A DNA stretch of 64,000 nucleotides from Saprospiraceae bacterium (GTDB lineage: Bacteria > Bacteroidota > Bacteroidia > Chitinophagales > Saprospiraceae): contig JADJWV010000003.1 in NCBI GenBank assembly GCA_016716185.1, positions 1 through 64,000 on the forward strand, in the 5' to 3' direction. Below, in pieces: positions 1-10,536 of the stretch. The notes beneath the pieces are model-generated. The model did not search any database. It worked only from the letters and a program-made list of their open reading frames with translations, and was not told where the DNA came from. Each line of letters begins with the position of its first letter. The first letter of the stretch is position 1. Both the position numbers and the translations under genes were made by a program.

Positions 1-199
1 TGATGATTGGTTTTTGCTATAAATGGCGTTATCCTGTCGAGATAAATGGGTCTTTCAATATTTGAATATTTGTCCATAGTTTTAACTATAATGCAAATAT
101 AATTATATAAGTTGTAATATTTTCCATCATAATGGAATGTTTTTGTTGGCTCAACCATTTGGATTTTCTATAAAATTCTTCACATTCAGTTTATTAGTT

Positions 200-430
200 G
201 ACTGGTAGGAGCACCCATTTGCCTTCCCCATTCACGGCTGTTAAGGGGTATAACCGGGCAATGTCCGGAATACTTTGCAAGCAATCACATCAACAACCAA
301 GCAAAGGGGATGCGAGTTGCTGGTTACCTGCCTGGTAACCAGACAGGTTCGTTGCTGGTTTGGCGACGCCTTTTTGTTGGGCTGAAGGGAACATACGGAA
401 TAGCAAACAAGTAAAGAACAATTTTCTCAT
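200..430 (-). pseudogene. N-terminal remnant of a secreted caspase-like protein (copy 0)
   Basis: Reading leftward from an ATG at 430, the frame gives a short signal peptide (MRKLFFTCLLFRMFPSAQQ) and then a linker beginning KGVAKPATNLSG. The same signal-peptide end and linker (AQQK, GV, PATNL) stand in front of the caspase domain of the copy at 3094-5958, so this is the front end of the same family. After the linker only a weak match to the IPDL part of a caspase domain remains before stops. No promoter was recognised. Family assignment rests on the linker DNA and its hairpin. It is a remnant, not a working gene. Confidence 0.5.
326..348. repeat. Imperfect palindrome in the caspase linker (hairpin 1)
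   Basis: ACCTGCCTGG and CCAGACAGGT face each other around a TAA centre with one mismatch, so the DNA can fold into a hairpin of about ten pairs. Flanking copies of GTTGCTGGTT recur at the related site 5880-5900. Such hairpins are dispersed repeats in many Bacteroidota genomes. Here they lie inside a protein-coding linker. Confidence 0.6.
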
Positions 431-879
431 CAGTTTGATTCCATTGGTTATCCTTGTACGGTATCCAAGGTAGCAACGTCGTACTTAGGAAAATGCTCCC
501 ACTCCGCGCTTTAAAGCCATCAGTTTCTCACGGATGGGGAGGAGTAGAGAGGGTACCAGAGGTGCCATTAAAAATCCAACTAAGGTGGCTTTTGGTTCCA
601 GCCCCGGGCAGTTGCCTTAGCAAGCAGGTTGAGCGCTTTTCAGCTTGCTCGTTTGTGCATAAAAGCATGCCTGATAAAATAAGCCACCACGGTTCGTTTG
701 CAAATTTATACTGACCGGATCCAATATAGCCTTCGCCTTCTCAGGCTGACCACCAATAGTGGAACAGGCAAACCCTCACATTTGGAAATGTATTTTCGAA
801 CGGTTCTCCTTCAGGCGCGTACTACCACATTCTGAATGAACAAAACATAATAAACTGCGGCTCTTATCCAACATTCCCA
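431..879. other. Decayed sequence, no gene recognised
   Basis: Both strands were read. Short open stretches exist on the plus strand (454-714) and the minus strand, but none carries a recognisable domain, a ribosome-binding context or a continuous frame of useful length. The minus strand may be the worn tail of the caspase/TPR pseudogene upstream at 880-2920. Nothing more can be supported. Confidence 0.4.
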
Positions 880-2920
880 TCAACCTCCCAGATTCACCCG
901 GCCCCGAAATTTGTACCATTTTTCTTGGGACAGTTCAAAAGCCTTATCGGCATGGCCCTTGGTCGTCCATGCCCAAATCTGACGGTTGAGAGCCTTATCC
1001 CCTTCTAACCGACCAAGCTGCTTTCGCCTGCAGCGTGTCGATTTTACGAAGTAAAAAATAAATTTCGCCAATAAAGCCTTCAAATCCATCTGACTCACCA
1101 TCCTCGGCTTTTCACTGGCGCTGATGGCATTGTCAATTCAATAAATCTGTGTACACGCAGGAGAAGTTGGCATAAATGCTTATCTTCTTCTAGGATGACT
1201 CTTCCCCTTTCAGCAGATAGTATTTTGCTCGTTCACTATTCCTTCAATCCCCAGAGGCATTTCCAATGTCGCTACATTCTTAGGCTTTATGGAACTGGGA
1301 GTCCTTTCCATTTCATAAAAACTTGCTAACAACCTAACTGTCTCCAGTACCCGCCCGAATCGGGCTTACCAATTTGCTCATACCCCACGAAATCCAGTTA
1401 TAGGGTTTCAAAAGCTGGAATCAATTTCAATCGCTTTTATGATAATAAGTTGTTTTCTTGCCAAATGCGTCACGCCCCAAACTTATATAAAACCAAGGCC
1501 CATTGGTGAGGATTCTGCTTTATTAAAATAATTTATCCTTTTCCTCGATTTGAATGGATAGGTATATCCCATTTCCATATAAACAATAGAAGCACTACTG
1601 TCCATTTCCAGCGACTTCCCCAGCCACTTTCTCTTTTCGGATATAAGCCGCGTTTGTACCAACCTGGATAGATTTACCTACCGAAAAGTCATCGCCCTAA
1701 AAGTAATATTCCTTCGCTTTTAAATCGTGGTAGAGCATAGTGCTTTTCGCCCGGAAATTTCATTTTGCCCGTTGAAATAACCGGGTAAGTGGTCATATCG
1801 AACATGTTTGCCCATACATTTATCCAGGACATCAGGGGTCTGTCTTCAACGCTTTGTTGATGATGGTCTGCCCTCTTCAATAGGCGCCGCTGCCGGCTTC
1901 CGCTTCATAGTGCCAGCAAGGGCAAAGGGCTTCCTGTCGTTCGAACGGGCTTCTGAAATAGTCATCGGCGCTACGTGGGGTAAGGTTGAAGCAATTGCCC
2001 GCTGTCTAATGCCACCAGGAACTGGGCGTACAGCCGCTGTACTGCGTCGTATCGACTTCTTCCAACAAAGGCTCCCACACCCTTGTTTTCGATGTTCATG
2101 AAAGGGACGCTGCTGTTTTCCTGTTGGCCTTCACGCATAGCCAGTGCGTTGTTATTGACGCTAGTCAGCCGCAATATAGGGGCCGTTTACGAAGTGGCAC
2201 CGGCTCTAAGGCGCTGCCGCGGCGCTCACTAGTCTTCGGAGTAGCGGCGCAGTTCCCGAAAGGTCCACGCGGTGGCGTCTGCCGTTTTGCAATCGGAGAG
2301 ACCGTACAATGCATCTTCCAAATGGTAGGAAAAACAGCCACGGCCCCCCCCCCCTGCTCACCTTCGAGGGAATGCTCCTCTGGTTGGCAGCTCATTATCT
2401 TGATTTCGTTGGCAGCTGCTGCGAAAGCTGCATCGCCGATCACCTTCGTGCCCGTTCACGATACTGCCCGCCAACTTTCCCGCATGGCGAGCATCGGTGA
2501 TAACGATGACTTGCACCCCGTTCCCTCGGATAGAGTGCCTTTGAGGATGACTGTAGGTAGTTCAGCGAGAACTCGCACAAGCGCCATAAACTGCGGGCGG
2601 AGAGTCATAGCCGAGGAGATACCCAGGTTAAACTTCGTGACCCGCTCCACGTCACCCTGTCCACTGAAATAGATGAAGGCTCGATCACGGCTTACTGGCC
2701 TCAGTGGGCCAGTCCAGCGACACAATCGTCAGGGCATTGGTGGCAGCTGCGTTTTCGAGCAAGACGATATTAGAGTCGGGCGGGTTACAGCCCTCGGTGA
2801 GCGCGGCCGCCTGGGCCAAACGCCGGTGCATCACGGTCGGCGTATTTCAAATCAGGAATAGCAGGGTCACGGTGATAGTCGGAGATACCAATGACGACGG
2901 CTTAGGTTTTAGATGTTAGT
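880..2920 (-). pseudogene. Secreted caspase-like/TPR protein, decayed (copy 1)
   Basis: Fragments in all three minus frames line up into one caspase (C14)-like protein. They are AVVIGISDYHRDPAIPDLKY near 2900, RAFIYFSGQGDVERV near 2650, VIVITDARHAGKLAGSIV near 2500, the conserved DALYGLSDCKTADA near 2300, a middle region near 1700-2150 and a helical piece at 880-1101. In C14 proteases the histidine sits in YFSGHG and the cysteine in TDACR; here they read SGQG and TDARH, so both catalytic residues are changed. At least six frame changes and several stops break the gene. It is visibly richer in G and C than the neighbouring copy at 3094-5958. It is a pseudogene; residual function is very unlikely. 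Confidence 0.7.
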
Positions 2921-2970
2921 TGCTGGTTGTTAGATGTTAGTTCTGTCACCCCTTTGGATTGAGCAAAAGA

Positions 2971-2986
2971 ACTAACATATGTTAGC
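2971..2986. repeat. ACTAAC...GTTAG palindrome, site 1
   Basis: ACTAACATATGTTAGC contains a 14-base perfect palindrome. It is one of about eight related sites in non-coding gaps of this window, between caspase pseudogenes 1 and 2. Function unknown. Confidence 0.6.
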
Positions 2987-3364
2987 TACTAATAAATGAT
3001 TAACGATGATAATTCTCATTCAGTTTAGTTTTACGTGGTCGTTGAGATATATTTTTCATGAGAGCCTTCCACTCTGGAGTTTTACGCAAGGGCTCAGGTC
3101 TTCATCCTATTTAAAATTTCAGATGTTGCATTTTTATGAATAGCGTGCTCCACATATTTGATTGCTTCATTTGTGTAATTTTCGAAATCAATACATAGGA
3201 CATTCAAGGTAAAAGCACCTAAATAATCCTGATCTAATTCAATAGCTTTTTGTAAAAATTTCTTAGTAGTTTTCAATTCACTCCATCTTAAAATAAACGA
3301 TACCAAGATGTTTATTTGGGTTTGGGTTCTTAGAATTTAATGCGATCGATCCTTTAATGCCACT

Positions 3365-3770
3365 TCAGCTTCCTGAAATCTTTTCATTTTTACTATATAA
3401 AAATCCAAGATTGGACCAACAGGTGTGATTTGTTGAATCTAATGAAATTGACTTTAAATAAGCTTTTTCAAGATTCAAATATTTATTCATGTTACTATAT
3501 AAAAATCAAGATTGGACCAACAAGTTGTAATTTAATGAATCTAATGAAGCTGACTTTAAATATGCATTTTCTGATTCCAAATATTTATTCATATTACTAT
3601 ATAATAACCAAAGATTCGACCAGGTTGTGACTGTTGAATCTAAAAATTGGGACTTAAAGGAAAAATAAGCGTTTTCTGATTCCAAATATTTATTCATATT
3701 ACTATATAATAATCCAAGATTCGACCAGGTTGTAGCAACTGTTGAATCTAAGAAATTGCTTTCTGTAACT
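3365..3770 (-). repeat. DNA-level tandem TPR units
   Basis: About four direct repeats of roughly 100 bases share blocks such as CCAAATATTTATTCATATTA and ACTATATAATAA. Each encodes one TPR helix pair. The near identity points to recent duplication inside the TPR tail of copy 2, and such repeats are also a place where assembly can fail. Confidence 0.65.
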
Positions 3771-5879
3771 TTGTTTCAGACTTCTCAGGTTTGATTAAAT
3801 CACTATAAACTAAACCTAGGTTAGACCAACTTTGTACATGCATTTGAATCTTTAGATAGGTACTTTAAATATATGCTCTCACTTCAATAAATCTTCATTA
3901 TTCAAATACAATAGACCTAGATATGTCCGGGTGTACCTATACTTGAATCAAGGAAATTGCCTTTTAAAAAGCAACTTCGGCTAATTCAAAATTATTTAGA
4001 ATTTTGGTAATTAAGGACTAAGTCAAGCCATGCTCATAGGTTTGCCAGAGATCTAAGGAAATTGCTATAAATTGCAGTTTCTGCTTGTTCATACTTTTCA
4101 TTTCATTAATAAACTACCAAGTGAACTCCAAGTTGAAGCCTTAGTTGAATCCATGGAAAGAGCGTCTTCAATGCTTTTTGCTTCATTATGTCTTCCAATT
4201 GATGCCAAAACATATGAATATCCGACATACCAGCATGGGGAATAGAGGACCATTCCTTTTTAAATATTCATGATACAATTGGATTGCTTTCAAATTATTG
4301 ATGGAGCCATCATGGAAGTAGAGCGGAGTGTGCTTCGAGATAAATCACATAGGGATGCAAAGGATCTATCAATCGTGCATCGTCTAGAAACTGTTTTGCT
4401 AATTTTAAATTACCTTTCCAATAAGCCCAAAGCCTACATTAGCTAATGGAAACACCCAATTTGGAGCAAGCTCCTTTGTCTTTTGATACATTGAATTACA
4501 GAATCTATTTCATTTAGAGTGTCCAAATACACTAAGCTCATTTGATGCCAAATAATTTGGAGAACTTGGCTCTCGATAAATTGCTTGTTTAAATTTTTGA
4601 AATACATTTGCTTGCTAAATTCTTATCCAAGTTTCTATTTGTTAGACTTAATAAAACTCCTTCAAATAAAAGTTTTCTTGAAATGAGAACCTGATACATG
4701 TAATGATTTTTCACCAAAAGTGGACTTGCCTTATCTAGCAATTTAGGAGTCGGTTCTAATCAGATATACTTGCCAATACATTCTAGTTGTTTTACATCGG
4801 CTTTCACCAAATATTAATAACTTACTGCGCATCATCCTGTAACGCTGCCACATAATTGCGTTTCATTGTTGAGTACAATCTTTCTAATTTTGGTTCTCTG
4901 ATTAATTTTTCATAATAAGAATCTGGCAGGCATTCATAAGTTCCAAAAATAGCATATCCTTAAGAGCAGATTAAATAGTTTATAAATGATTCGAATGGAG
5001 GTATCTACCAATGCTAAAACTGTCTCCTCCATTCCTCTGGAATCAATAGGAGATAAAATGACATTTGATTAGATTTCCAGGTTTTAAGGAAGCCCGGCAT
5101 TTTGGTATCCACAAAAGATAATGCATCAGTTCTTTGCTTAAGATCATTGGTACCTGACTCATACGGTGCGACTTCAGCGCTGACATGATCTTCTATATAT
5201 CTTAGGCCTCCTAGAGGTTTACAATGAGAGTCATTGTTGTTGTCTGCCAGGCCATAAAGCGCATCCAATAAGGTGATAGCTAAATGCACCTCTACCTCCG
5301 CCCCATTGTTCCCCTTCGATGCTGTATTCATTCGGCTGACAGGAAAGTATTTTATTTCATTCGCGTATTGTTTAGCAAGATTGGCGCAGTAGTTTGAGAT
5401 CCGCCGACAGTACTCCCGGCAAGTGCACCAGAGCGACAAGCATCAGTAATGACTACCACTTTTGCCTTGTTTGCGTTGATAGGGTAGAGATGATGTCCTG
5501 GAACATGGGAAGGGCTAATGCACCGCCTGCGAGATAAACTCTAGCAGGTGCATCCCAGCATAAAAGTAACCGGGTTGCGTCATGGTTTTCTTTTCAACAT
5601 CCCCATGCCCGGAAAAATAAATAATTGCTTTATCCTGTTCTTTCCCCTACCTCCATCAACCAATCTAATGCAATGGCAAATTGTGCGACGGTTGCTTTTT
5701 TCATTTAAGAAGACTTTTAAAGTGGTCGGTGTCCAAATTTCCGCCAGCTTTGGATCTTAAAAAATTCGCAAAGGCCTCTGCATCCTTATCAGCGAAAGCG
5801 TAGGTCGGGGATGGCTTTGTCCTGGTAGTCGGAGATGCCGATGACGACGGCGTAGGTTTTAGAGGTTGGTTGCTGGTTG

Positions 5880-5900
5880 CCTGCCTGACCGGCAGACAGG
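5880..5900. repeat. Imperfect palindrome in the caspase linker (hairpin 2)
   Basis: CCTGCCTGACCGGCAGACAGG folds back on itself with one or two mismatches. It lies between signal peptide and caspase domain of copy 2, in the same place as the hairpin at 326-348, and is flanked by the same GTTGCTGGTT words. Confidence 0.65.
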
Positions 5901-5994
5901 TTCGTTGCTGGTTGTGTGACGCCTTTTTTGTTGGGCTGAAAGTTGCAGAACAAAACATATTGAAATGGCTATCAGTAATTGTAATCTCATAAAT

Positions 5995-7292
5995 AATAAA
6001 ATTTAACTCCTCAGTAAATCTTGGTTTTATAAATTCCCAATAAGGTATAATATGAATGGTATTACCATCTTGAATAACTTCCTTTTTTTGGTTAGCAGTT
6101 ATCAGCCAACTTTCTTTCTTTCTCCCTGATTTCCCATCGCTTGTTGGAGTCCTGATAGTTCCCGGCGGTATGTGCTTTCTTCTGGGGTGTCAAAACACAC
6201 ATTCATCAAAAGTCCCCAAGCCAGAAAAAAATCAACCTCATGATCGCCCAACAAGTAAGCTGAAAGATACCTCGGCGTCGAAGTTCCATAAAAACCACAT
6301 TTTCAAATACCCTTCTAAGATCTTCGCCAATGCTCATCGCATGTTTAAATGCAGGATCAACAGTGTATATTTTGCCGGGATTTACAGGCTTAACCCGTTT
6401 CGACTTACTGAATATTTCCACCCTAAATAGTGCAAAGGCTTCTTCCAAATAGGATATATACTCCAAATACCGTATTTTTTCCAACAGCATAACCCTGGGA
6501 CTTCAAGTCATGAAATATTTTGGTGACGCTCATGGGATTCCCTACATTTGCTAATGTATATTTTAGAAGGTATTTTAGCAAGCTGGATTTTTAGTGAAAA
6601 CGCTCTGTAAGATCCCTGAAAAGCATGAGATCTATATACTCGTTGATGGTACGTCGATGAAACGCTTCAGGCAAAAGACCAATTCAGGAAAACCACCCTG
6701 CAACAGGTACTTTCGCCAACCAATGTGCAAGCAAAGCTTTTGCCCTTTGGAACTGTAAGGATCAGCGTCTATCTTGTTGAATTTCATAAATTCGCGGAAA
6801 CTCAATGGAAATACTTCAAAAGGCAGGGATCGACCCCGCAAAGAACTAGCCAATTCCCGACTCAGCAATTTAGAGGAAGAGCCTGTAATATATATCCGGC
6901 AGTTTTCCTGATCTGAAAGCCTGCGGAATAAACTTTTCCCATTGATCCACTACCTGCACTTCATCCAAAAAAAACCCAGACTTTTTCATCTTTAGCATTT
7001 GGATACATTTCGTAATAAACCTGTTACCAGATCATCCAGGTCTTCGAGTCGCAAAGAAACATCTGGTCATCTTCCAAATTGATATAAACTATTCGGTAAG
7101 CTGGAATCGTGTCGCGTAATCGCAAGATCAAGTCAAACAATACGCAGGTTTTACCCTGCTCTTCGAGCCCAATATGGATACGACCTTTGGAATATCTAAT
7201 GGAATAATGAATTCACAGAGAAATTATGTCTTTTAATGGCTTCGATATGAAATCGGCTATTAACTGCTGAAATATTGCTTTTTTATTCATGT
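5995..7292 (-). pseudogene. ATP-binding protein of the AAA_14/DUF4143 type, decayed
   Basis: An ATG at 7292 opens MNKKAIFQQLIADF. After several frame changes the reading continues through a partly worn P-loop (GLEEQGKTCVLFDLI near 7150), AYRIVYINLEDDQ, PLSFREFMKFNKID, GGFPELV, RKYLLQ, VFENVVFMELRRRG and a C-terminal WLITANQKKEV...IIPYWEFI. This order matches the widespread ATPases that pair an AAA_14 domain with a DUF4143 C-terminus; their cellular role is poorly known. More than eight frameshifts or stops break it. It sits between two caspase remnants, as if inserted into or swept up with that array. Family call is good; function is not assignable. Confidence 0.65.
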
Positions 7293-7382
7293 TTTATCCT
7301 TGTATGTAAGGACAAATTTGGCAATATTTGTCTTCTTTTGAAAGTGCAATCTGGTATATTTTAATATATTATTCATCCCGGA

Positions 7383-7670
7383 CTAGAAACCCATGTTATA
7401 CTGTTCAACATCCCCAAACCACTGGTGCCGGGAATCGCGGGAAATCCACATTGGTCCTGATGTCAGTATTGTGTTGATCAGGGCTGCCAGGATTCTGATA
7501 GTCAGAGACACCGATAGACACGCGAACACCTCACCCCGGCCCCCGCCATGTTGTCGGGCAGGCTCTCCACTGTGCGGAGAGGGAGTAGTTTGTGTAACGC
7601 CTTTGGTTTGGGCAGCAAGAGATACAATTGTATGCAATGCTACTATCTCGGATATGAATAATTTCCCCAC
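7383..7670 (-). pseudogene. N-terminal remnant of a caspase-like protein (copy 3)
   Basis: An ATG at 7670 begins a signal peptide ending IVSLAAQTKGVTQ, followed by a linker (TPSPHSGEPARQH) and, after one frame change, a piece reading VSIGVSDYQNPGSPDQ that matches the opening strand of the C14 fold (VVIGISDYQ). It then runs out. The linker contains a CTCTCC/GGAGAG hairpin at 7563-7581 instead of the CCTGCC hairpin of other copies. Only the front end of the gene exists, so it is a truncated paralogue. It lies directly upstream of the ATPase pseudogene. Confidence 0.55.
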
Positions 7671-7828
7671 AAAATTATTTTTTATAGTTACTAAAGTATG
7701 TTAGTTATCTTCTTGATTTCTACTATATACTTAATGCCAAAAGCATGAAGCGAAAGCAAATATTTTCAATTCAGTTTTTTATAAATTTATTTTTGAGTTA
7801 TTTTTTTACACATTTAATACCTATTTCT

Positions 7829-9697
7829 TCAGGGCATCCGAAAATACCTTTGCACTAAAATGGCCCATTCAGGTTCATCTTTTATATTTATTAAATCGGG
7901 ATCATTCAATGCATGTTGTATATTCGTAAACCCATTGTAAAAAGCCAGATCCAAATATTTTATAGCATCCTCAGACTTTCCACGCAGGGATTTCAAACAA
8001 GCATAATTGTATAATATCTGTGGATGCTTTTTATTGAGTCTGGTGGCTTCTGAAAAATATTTCTCTGCTTGTTCGTATTTCTTCTGGTGCATACTGATCA
8101 TCCCTGCAGCATTGTGGGCAAGGCTGTTGTCGGGTTGGAGCCGGATCGCGTAATTTGCAATGCTTTTGCCCGCCCGGGATCTTCTTCCATATTCAACAGT
8201 GCAAGATTTACATAAGGCAAACTCCAGCTTGGCGCATACTCGACTGCATTCATAAAATTTTTCTCGCCAATTCTGTCTGACCTGACAATTGATAGTTTAT
8301 TGCCAGTTCGTTAAAAATAAAGGATGCTTCATTTTCATAAGTCAAGGCTGCTTCAAGTTTAATACGGGCGGAATCGATATATGCTTTTTGTCCCAATGCC
8401 TGTGCTTTTAGGCGAAAAACCAGCCCTTCAAAATACAATTTTTTAGCGTTGTTCAAAGAAAACATGAAGTGTTTGGAGCCCATCAAATCTCCGGCTTTTT
8501 GAAGATATTTCGGGTATTTGAGGTAATCCTCAAAACCCCTGATCCTGTTGCTGATCTCATTTGCATCCACACTTAAATAGCTGTTTAATACTTGTTGAAC
8601 TTCGTCCTGTAAGGCTGCAATGAGCCTCCTCTTAATTTCACCATGTAAACTTTTGAGTTCTTTGATCAAAACCAGTTGATCACAAATCATCACTGCGTTT
8701 TTTTTCAGGTGGCGACATCAGATGTCTTAAATTCAATACAACCAGATAGTCCTCCAGCACTCTTTGAAAACTATCAGGCAAACTTCGTCTTGTCAAAGGA
8801 TCAAGAAGCAATTCTTCTGTGTCCAGGATGGATATAGCTGTTCGGTCTTCGTCATTGTTAATCCGGCTAAGAAATTGTAAATCCGTTTTAGAAAGGATGT
8901 GTTTGGTTTGACTGCAGGAAATGCTTAAAAATCCAGGAGCTGTTCCGGGCTGTGGTTTAATATTTTTAAAAAACCAGTCCATTTCTTTCAACTTCACAAC
9001 TTTATCGCCGTTTTCATCAGCCATCCCTTTCAGGCCTTCAATCAGAAAGTTATTTAAACTGAATTTGGACTCCTTTTCGCTCCCATCGGCCTGGCTGTTT
9101 ATTAATCCATCCACGTGGTTATAGTAAAAGGTATTTGGAATTTCAATTCTGCGCGCGCGAGGCCAATGCTTTACTATACCAACATCCGGATCGGATTCAA
9201 GAAAATGGATGGGAACAACATTCGTAAACAAGCAATGGTAAATTTTTTAATTCACTGGCCATCTCAATAAACTTTCCGAATAGATCAAACGAACCTGCAT
9301 CTCGGATTTGGAGAGGGGTATCGTAAAAATAAATTTGTTGCGGAGGAGATGAACTCGATTTGGTCAGATAGCCATAACCTGAAAAATAAATAACAAGGGT
9401 ATCGCCCACACCGACCTCATCAAATAAACGATCTAAAGCAAGGATGACCTGTCCGGCCGTGGCATAAGCATTTGTCAAAAGATACAGATCTTCTGATTTC
9501 AGCTTCATTCCGTTGCCTGACCTCAGGTACCCGGCGAATATTTCCGCATCCCGATGAGGCAGCTGAAGGTCTGGTATTTCCGGATCCTGGTAGTGTGAAA
9601 TTCCGATGACCAAAGCTTTGGTGCGTGAAAAACACAGGCTATTTGAAGTTATCCAGAGTATAAAAATACCAACTGCATATAGAATTCTATTATTCAT
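7829..9697 (-). CDS. Secreted caspase-like protein with TPR tail lacking the catalytic dyad (copy 4, frameshifted)
   Basis: This is the best preserved copy. An ATG at 9697 starts a signal peptide ending SNSLCFSRT. The C14-like domain follows: KALVIGISHYQDPEIPDLQL, HRDAEIFAGYL and LVIYFSGYGYL. Then come a region with LFTNVVPIHFLESD (after a frame change near 9220), a helical middle (AALQDEVQQVLNSYL) and a TPR tail ending near 7829 (KKYEQAEKYFSEATRL). The usual SGHG reads SGYG, and the strand that normally ends DACR reads TNVVP, so neither catalytic residue is present. About four single-base frameshifts (near 9220, 8690, 8270, 8130) separate long clean frames. They could be sequencing errors or early decay. 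A non-catalytic secreted or periplasmic protein is the likeliest product if intact. Confidence 0.7.
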
Positions 9698-10030
9698 TGG
9701 AGTTTTTTCTATGTTGGTTTGGTGTAGCTCAATGCTGAGATGTCAGGGAATTAGAAATTGAAACGTTAGCAAAATCTACCCAACTCCTGAGCAATGCTTT
9801 ATTAATTCCGCTCATCAGGCCCGGCTCCTTTGACAAGAAAAATGCATTTAGGAAGATCTCCTGTAAAGAAGTACTTCAAATATAAGAATTGTTATCGGCC
9901 TTTTACAATTAAATAATCTTAACTGCAATCAACAATTTAATTTTAAATTGGGGAGCATAGGTGCAGCACAGCCAGGCTGTTGATTGCTATGAAAAATTGC
10001 GGAGAAAATGACGCGGTCTAATTGGCCACT
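9698..10030. other. Non-coding gap, nothing recognised
   Basis: No open frame of useful length, RNA gene or repeat family member was recognised on either strand. It separates the caspase-like copy 4 from the small secreted gene at 10100-10536, so it must hold any promoter for copy 4. No clear TAnnTTTG box was found. Confidence 0.4.
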
Positions 10031-10069
10031 AAGAAAAAGGCATAGGTTCGCACCCATGCCTGCTTTTTC
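10031..10069 (-). terminator. Rho-independent terminator of the small secreted gene
   Basis: GGCAT (10039-10043) pairs with ATGCC (10056-10060), extended by two G-C pairs past one mismatch. On the minus strand the hairpin is followed by CTTTTTCTT. It lies 31 bases past the stop at 10100. Confidence 0.6.
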
Positions 10070-10099
10070 TAAGAATTCGAGATTAAATTGGAGTTCTGA

Positions 10100-10536
10100 T
10101 TAGTTTAAAGCATAGGATTCAACTGCTTTCCCGGATTTTACCCTCAGTCTCATTTTTTGTCCGGTTGGCAATTTACTTCCATCAATGACCACATCGCCAG
10201 CATTGTTTTTTGAATGGCATCATCCAGGCCACTTACAAGAGCACCTTTTGCATTGAGAAATTCAAAACTCAGGTCTTGTCCGCGGTTTTTTCCTTTGAAG
10301 AGATTCCCGCTTACCAATCTGGTGGTTGGTTTCGTTCCCGGTTTCACTGCTGGCGCAGAAAAATAGATTCTGGGGCAACATTTCGCAATTGAACCTGTTC
10401 GAATTTCCAGAACTGTTGTCCGTGGGAGTCGTAGTTTTCGGTGGATCTTGTGGTGGGATTTTTACATCGTTTTCCAGACTTTGCGCAAGAAGACTGGTAG
10501 AAAAAGAACGCTTAAAGAAAGAATAATTTGTTTCAT
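10100..10536 (-). pseudogene. Small secreted hypothetical protein, frameshifted
   Basis: An ATG at 10536 opens MKQIILSLSVLF. With two single-base corrections the frame continues TSLLAQSLENDVKIPP, a Pro/Thr-rich linker, then VSGNLFKGKNRGQDLSFEF, ALVSGLDDAI, GDVVIDGSKLPTGQ and a C-terminal KSGKAVESYALN. The product would be about 144 residues with a signal peptide. I do not recognise the family. The gene faces away from the M48/FecR pair across a 326-base gap and sits just upstream of the caspase array on the same strand, so it could belong to either unit. The frameshifts fall in long otherwise clean stretches, which suits sequencing error as well as decay. Confidence 0.5.

Larger units (their letters stand above)
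3094..5958 (-). pseudogene. Secreted caspase-like protein with TPR tail, frameshifted (copy 2)
   Basis: Starting near 5958, the frames give a signal-peptide end and linker, TYAVVIGISDYQDKAIPDL, ADKDAEAFANFLRSKAGG, then AIIYFSGHGDVEKKT near 5600 and VVVITDACRSGALAGS near 5430. Both the His (SGHG) and the Cys (DACR) of the C14 dyad are therefore still encoded. A segment with DALYGLADNN and a long TPR tail (about 3094-4980) follow. The TPR units are about 34 codons long. Four neighbours at 3365-3770 are almost identical in DNA, repeating NKYLESENAYLKS. The gene is split by more than ten frameshifts and stops. The TPR half is strikingly AT-rich. Families of this type act in protein processing or death-like responses; no substrate can be named here. 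Confidence 0.7.

Noticed and set aside
454..714. Plus-strand frame of 86 codons
   Set aside because: It runs opposite to decayed minus-strand genes, has odd composition and no homology I recognise.
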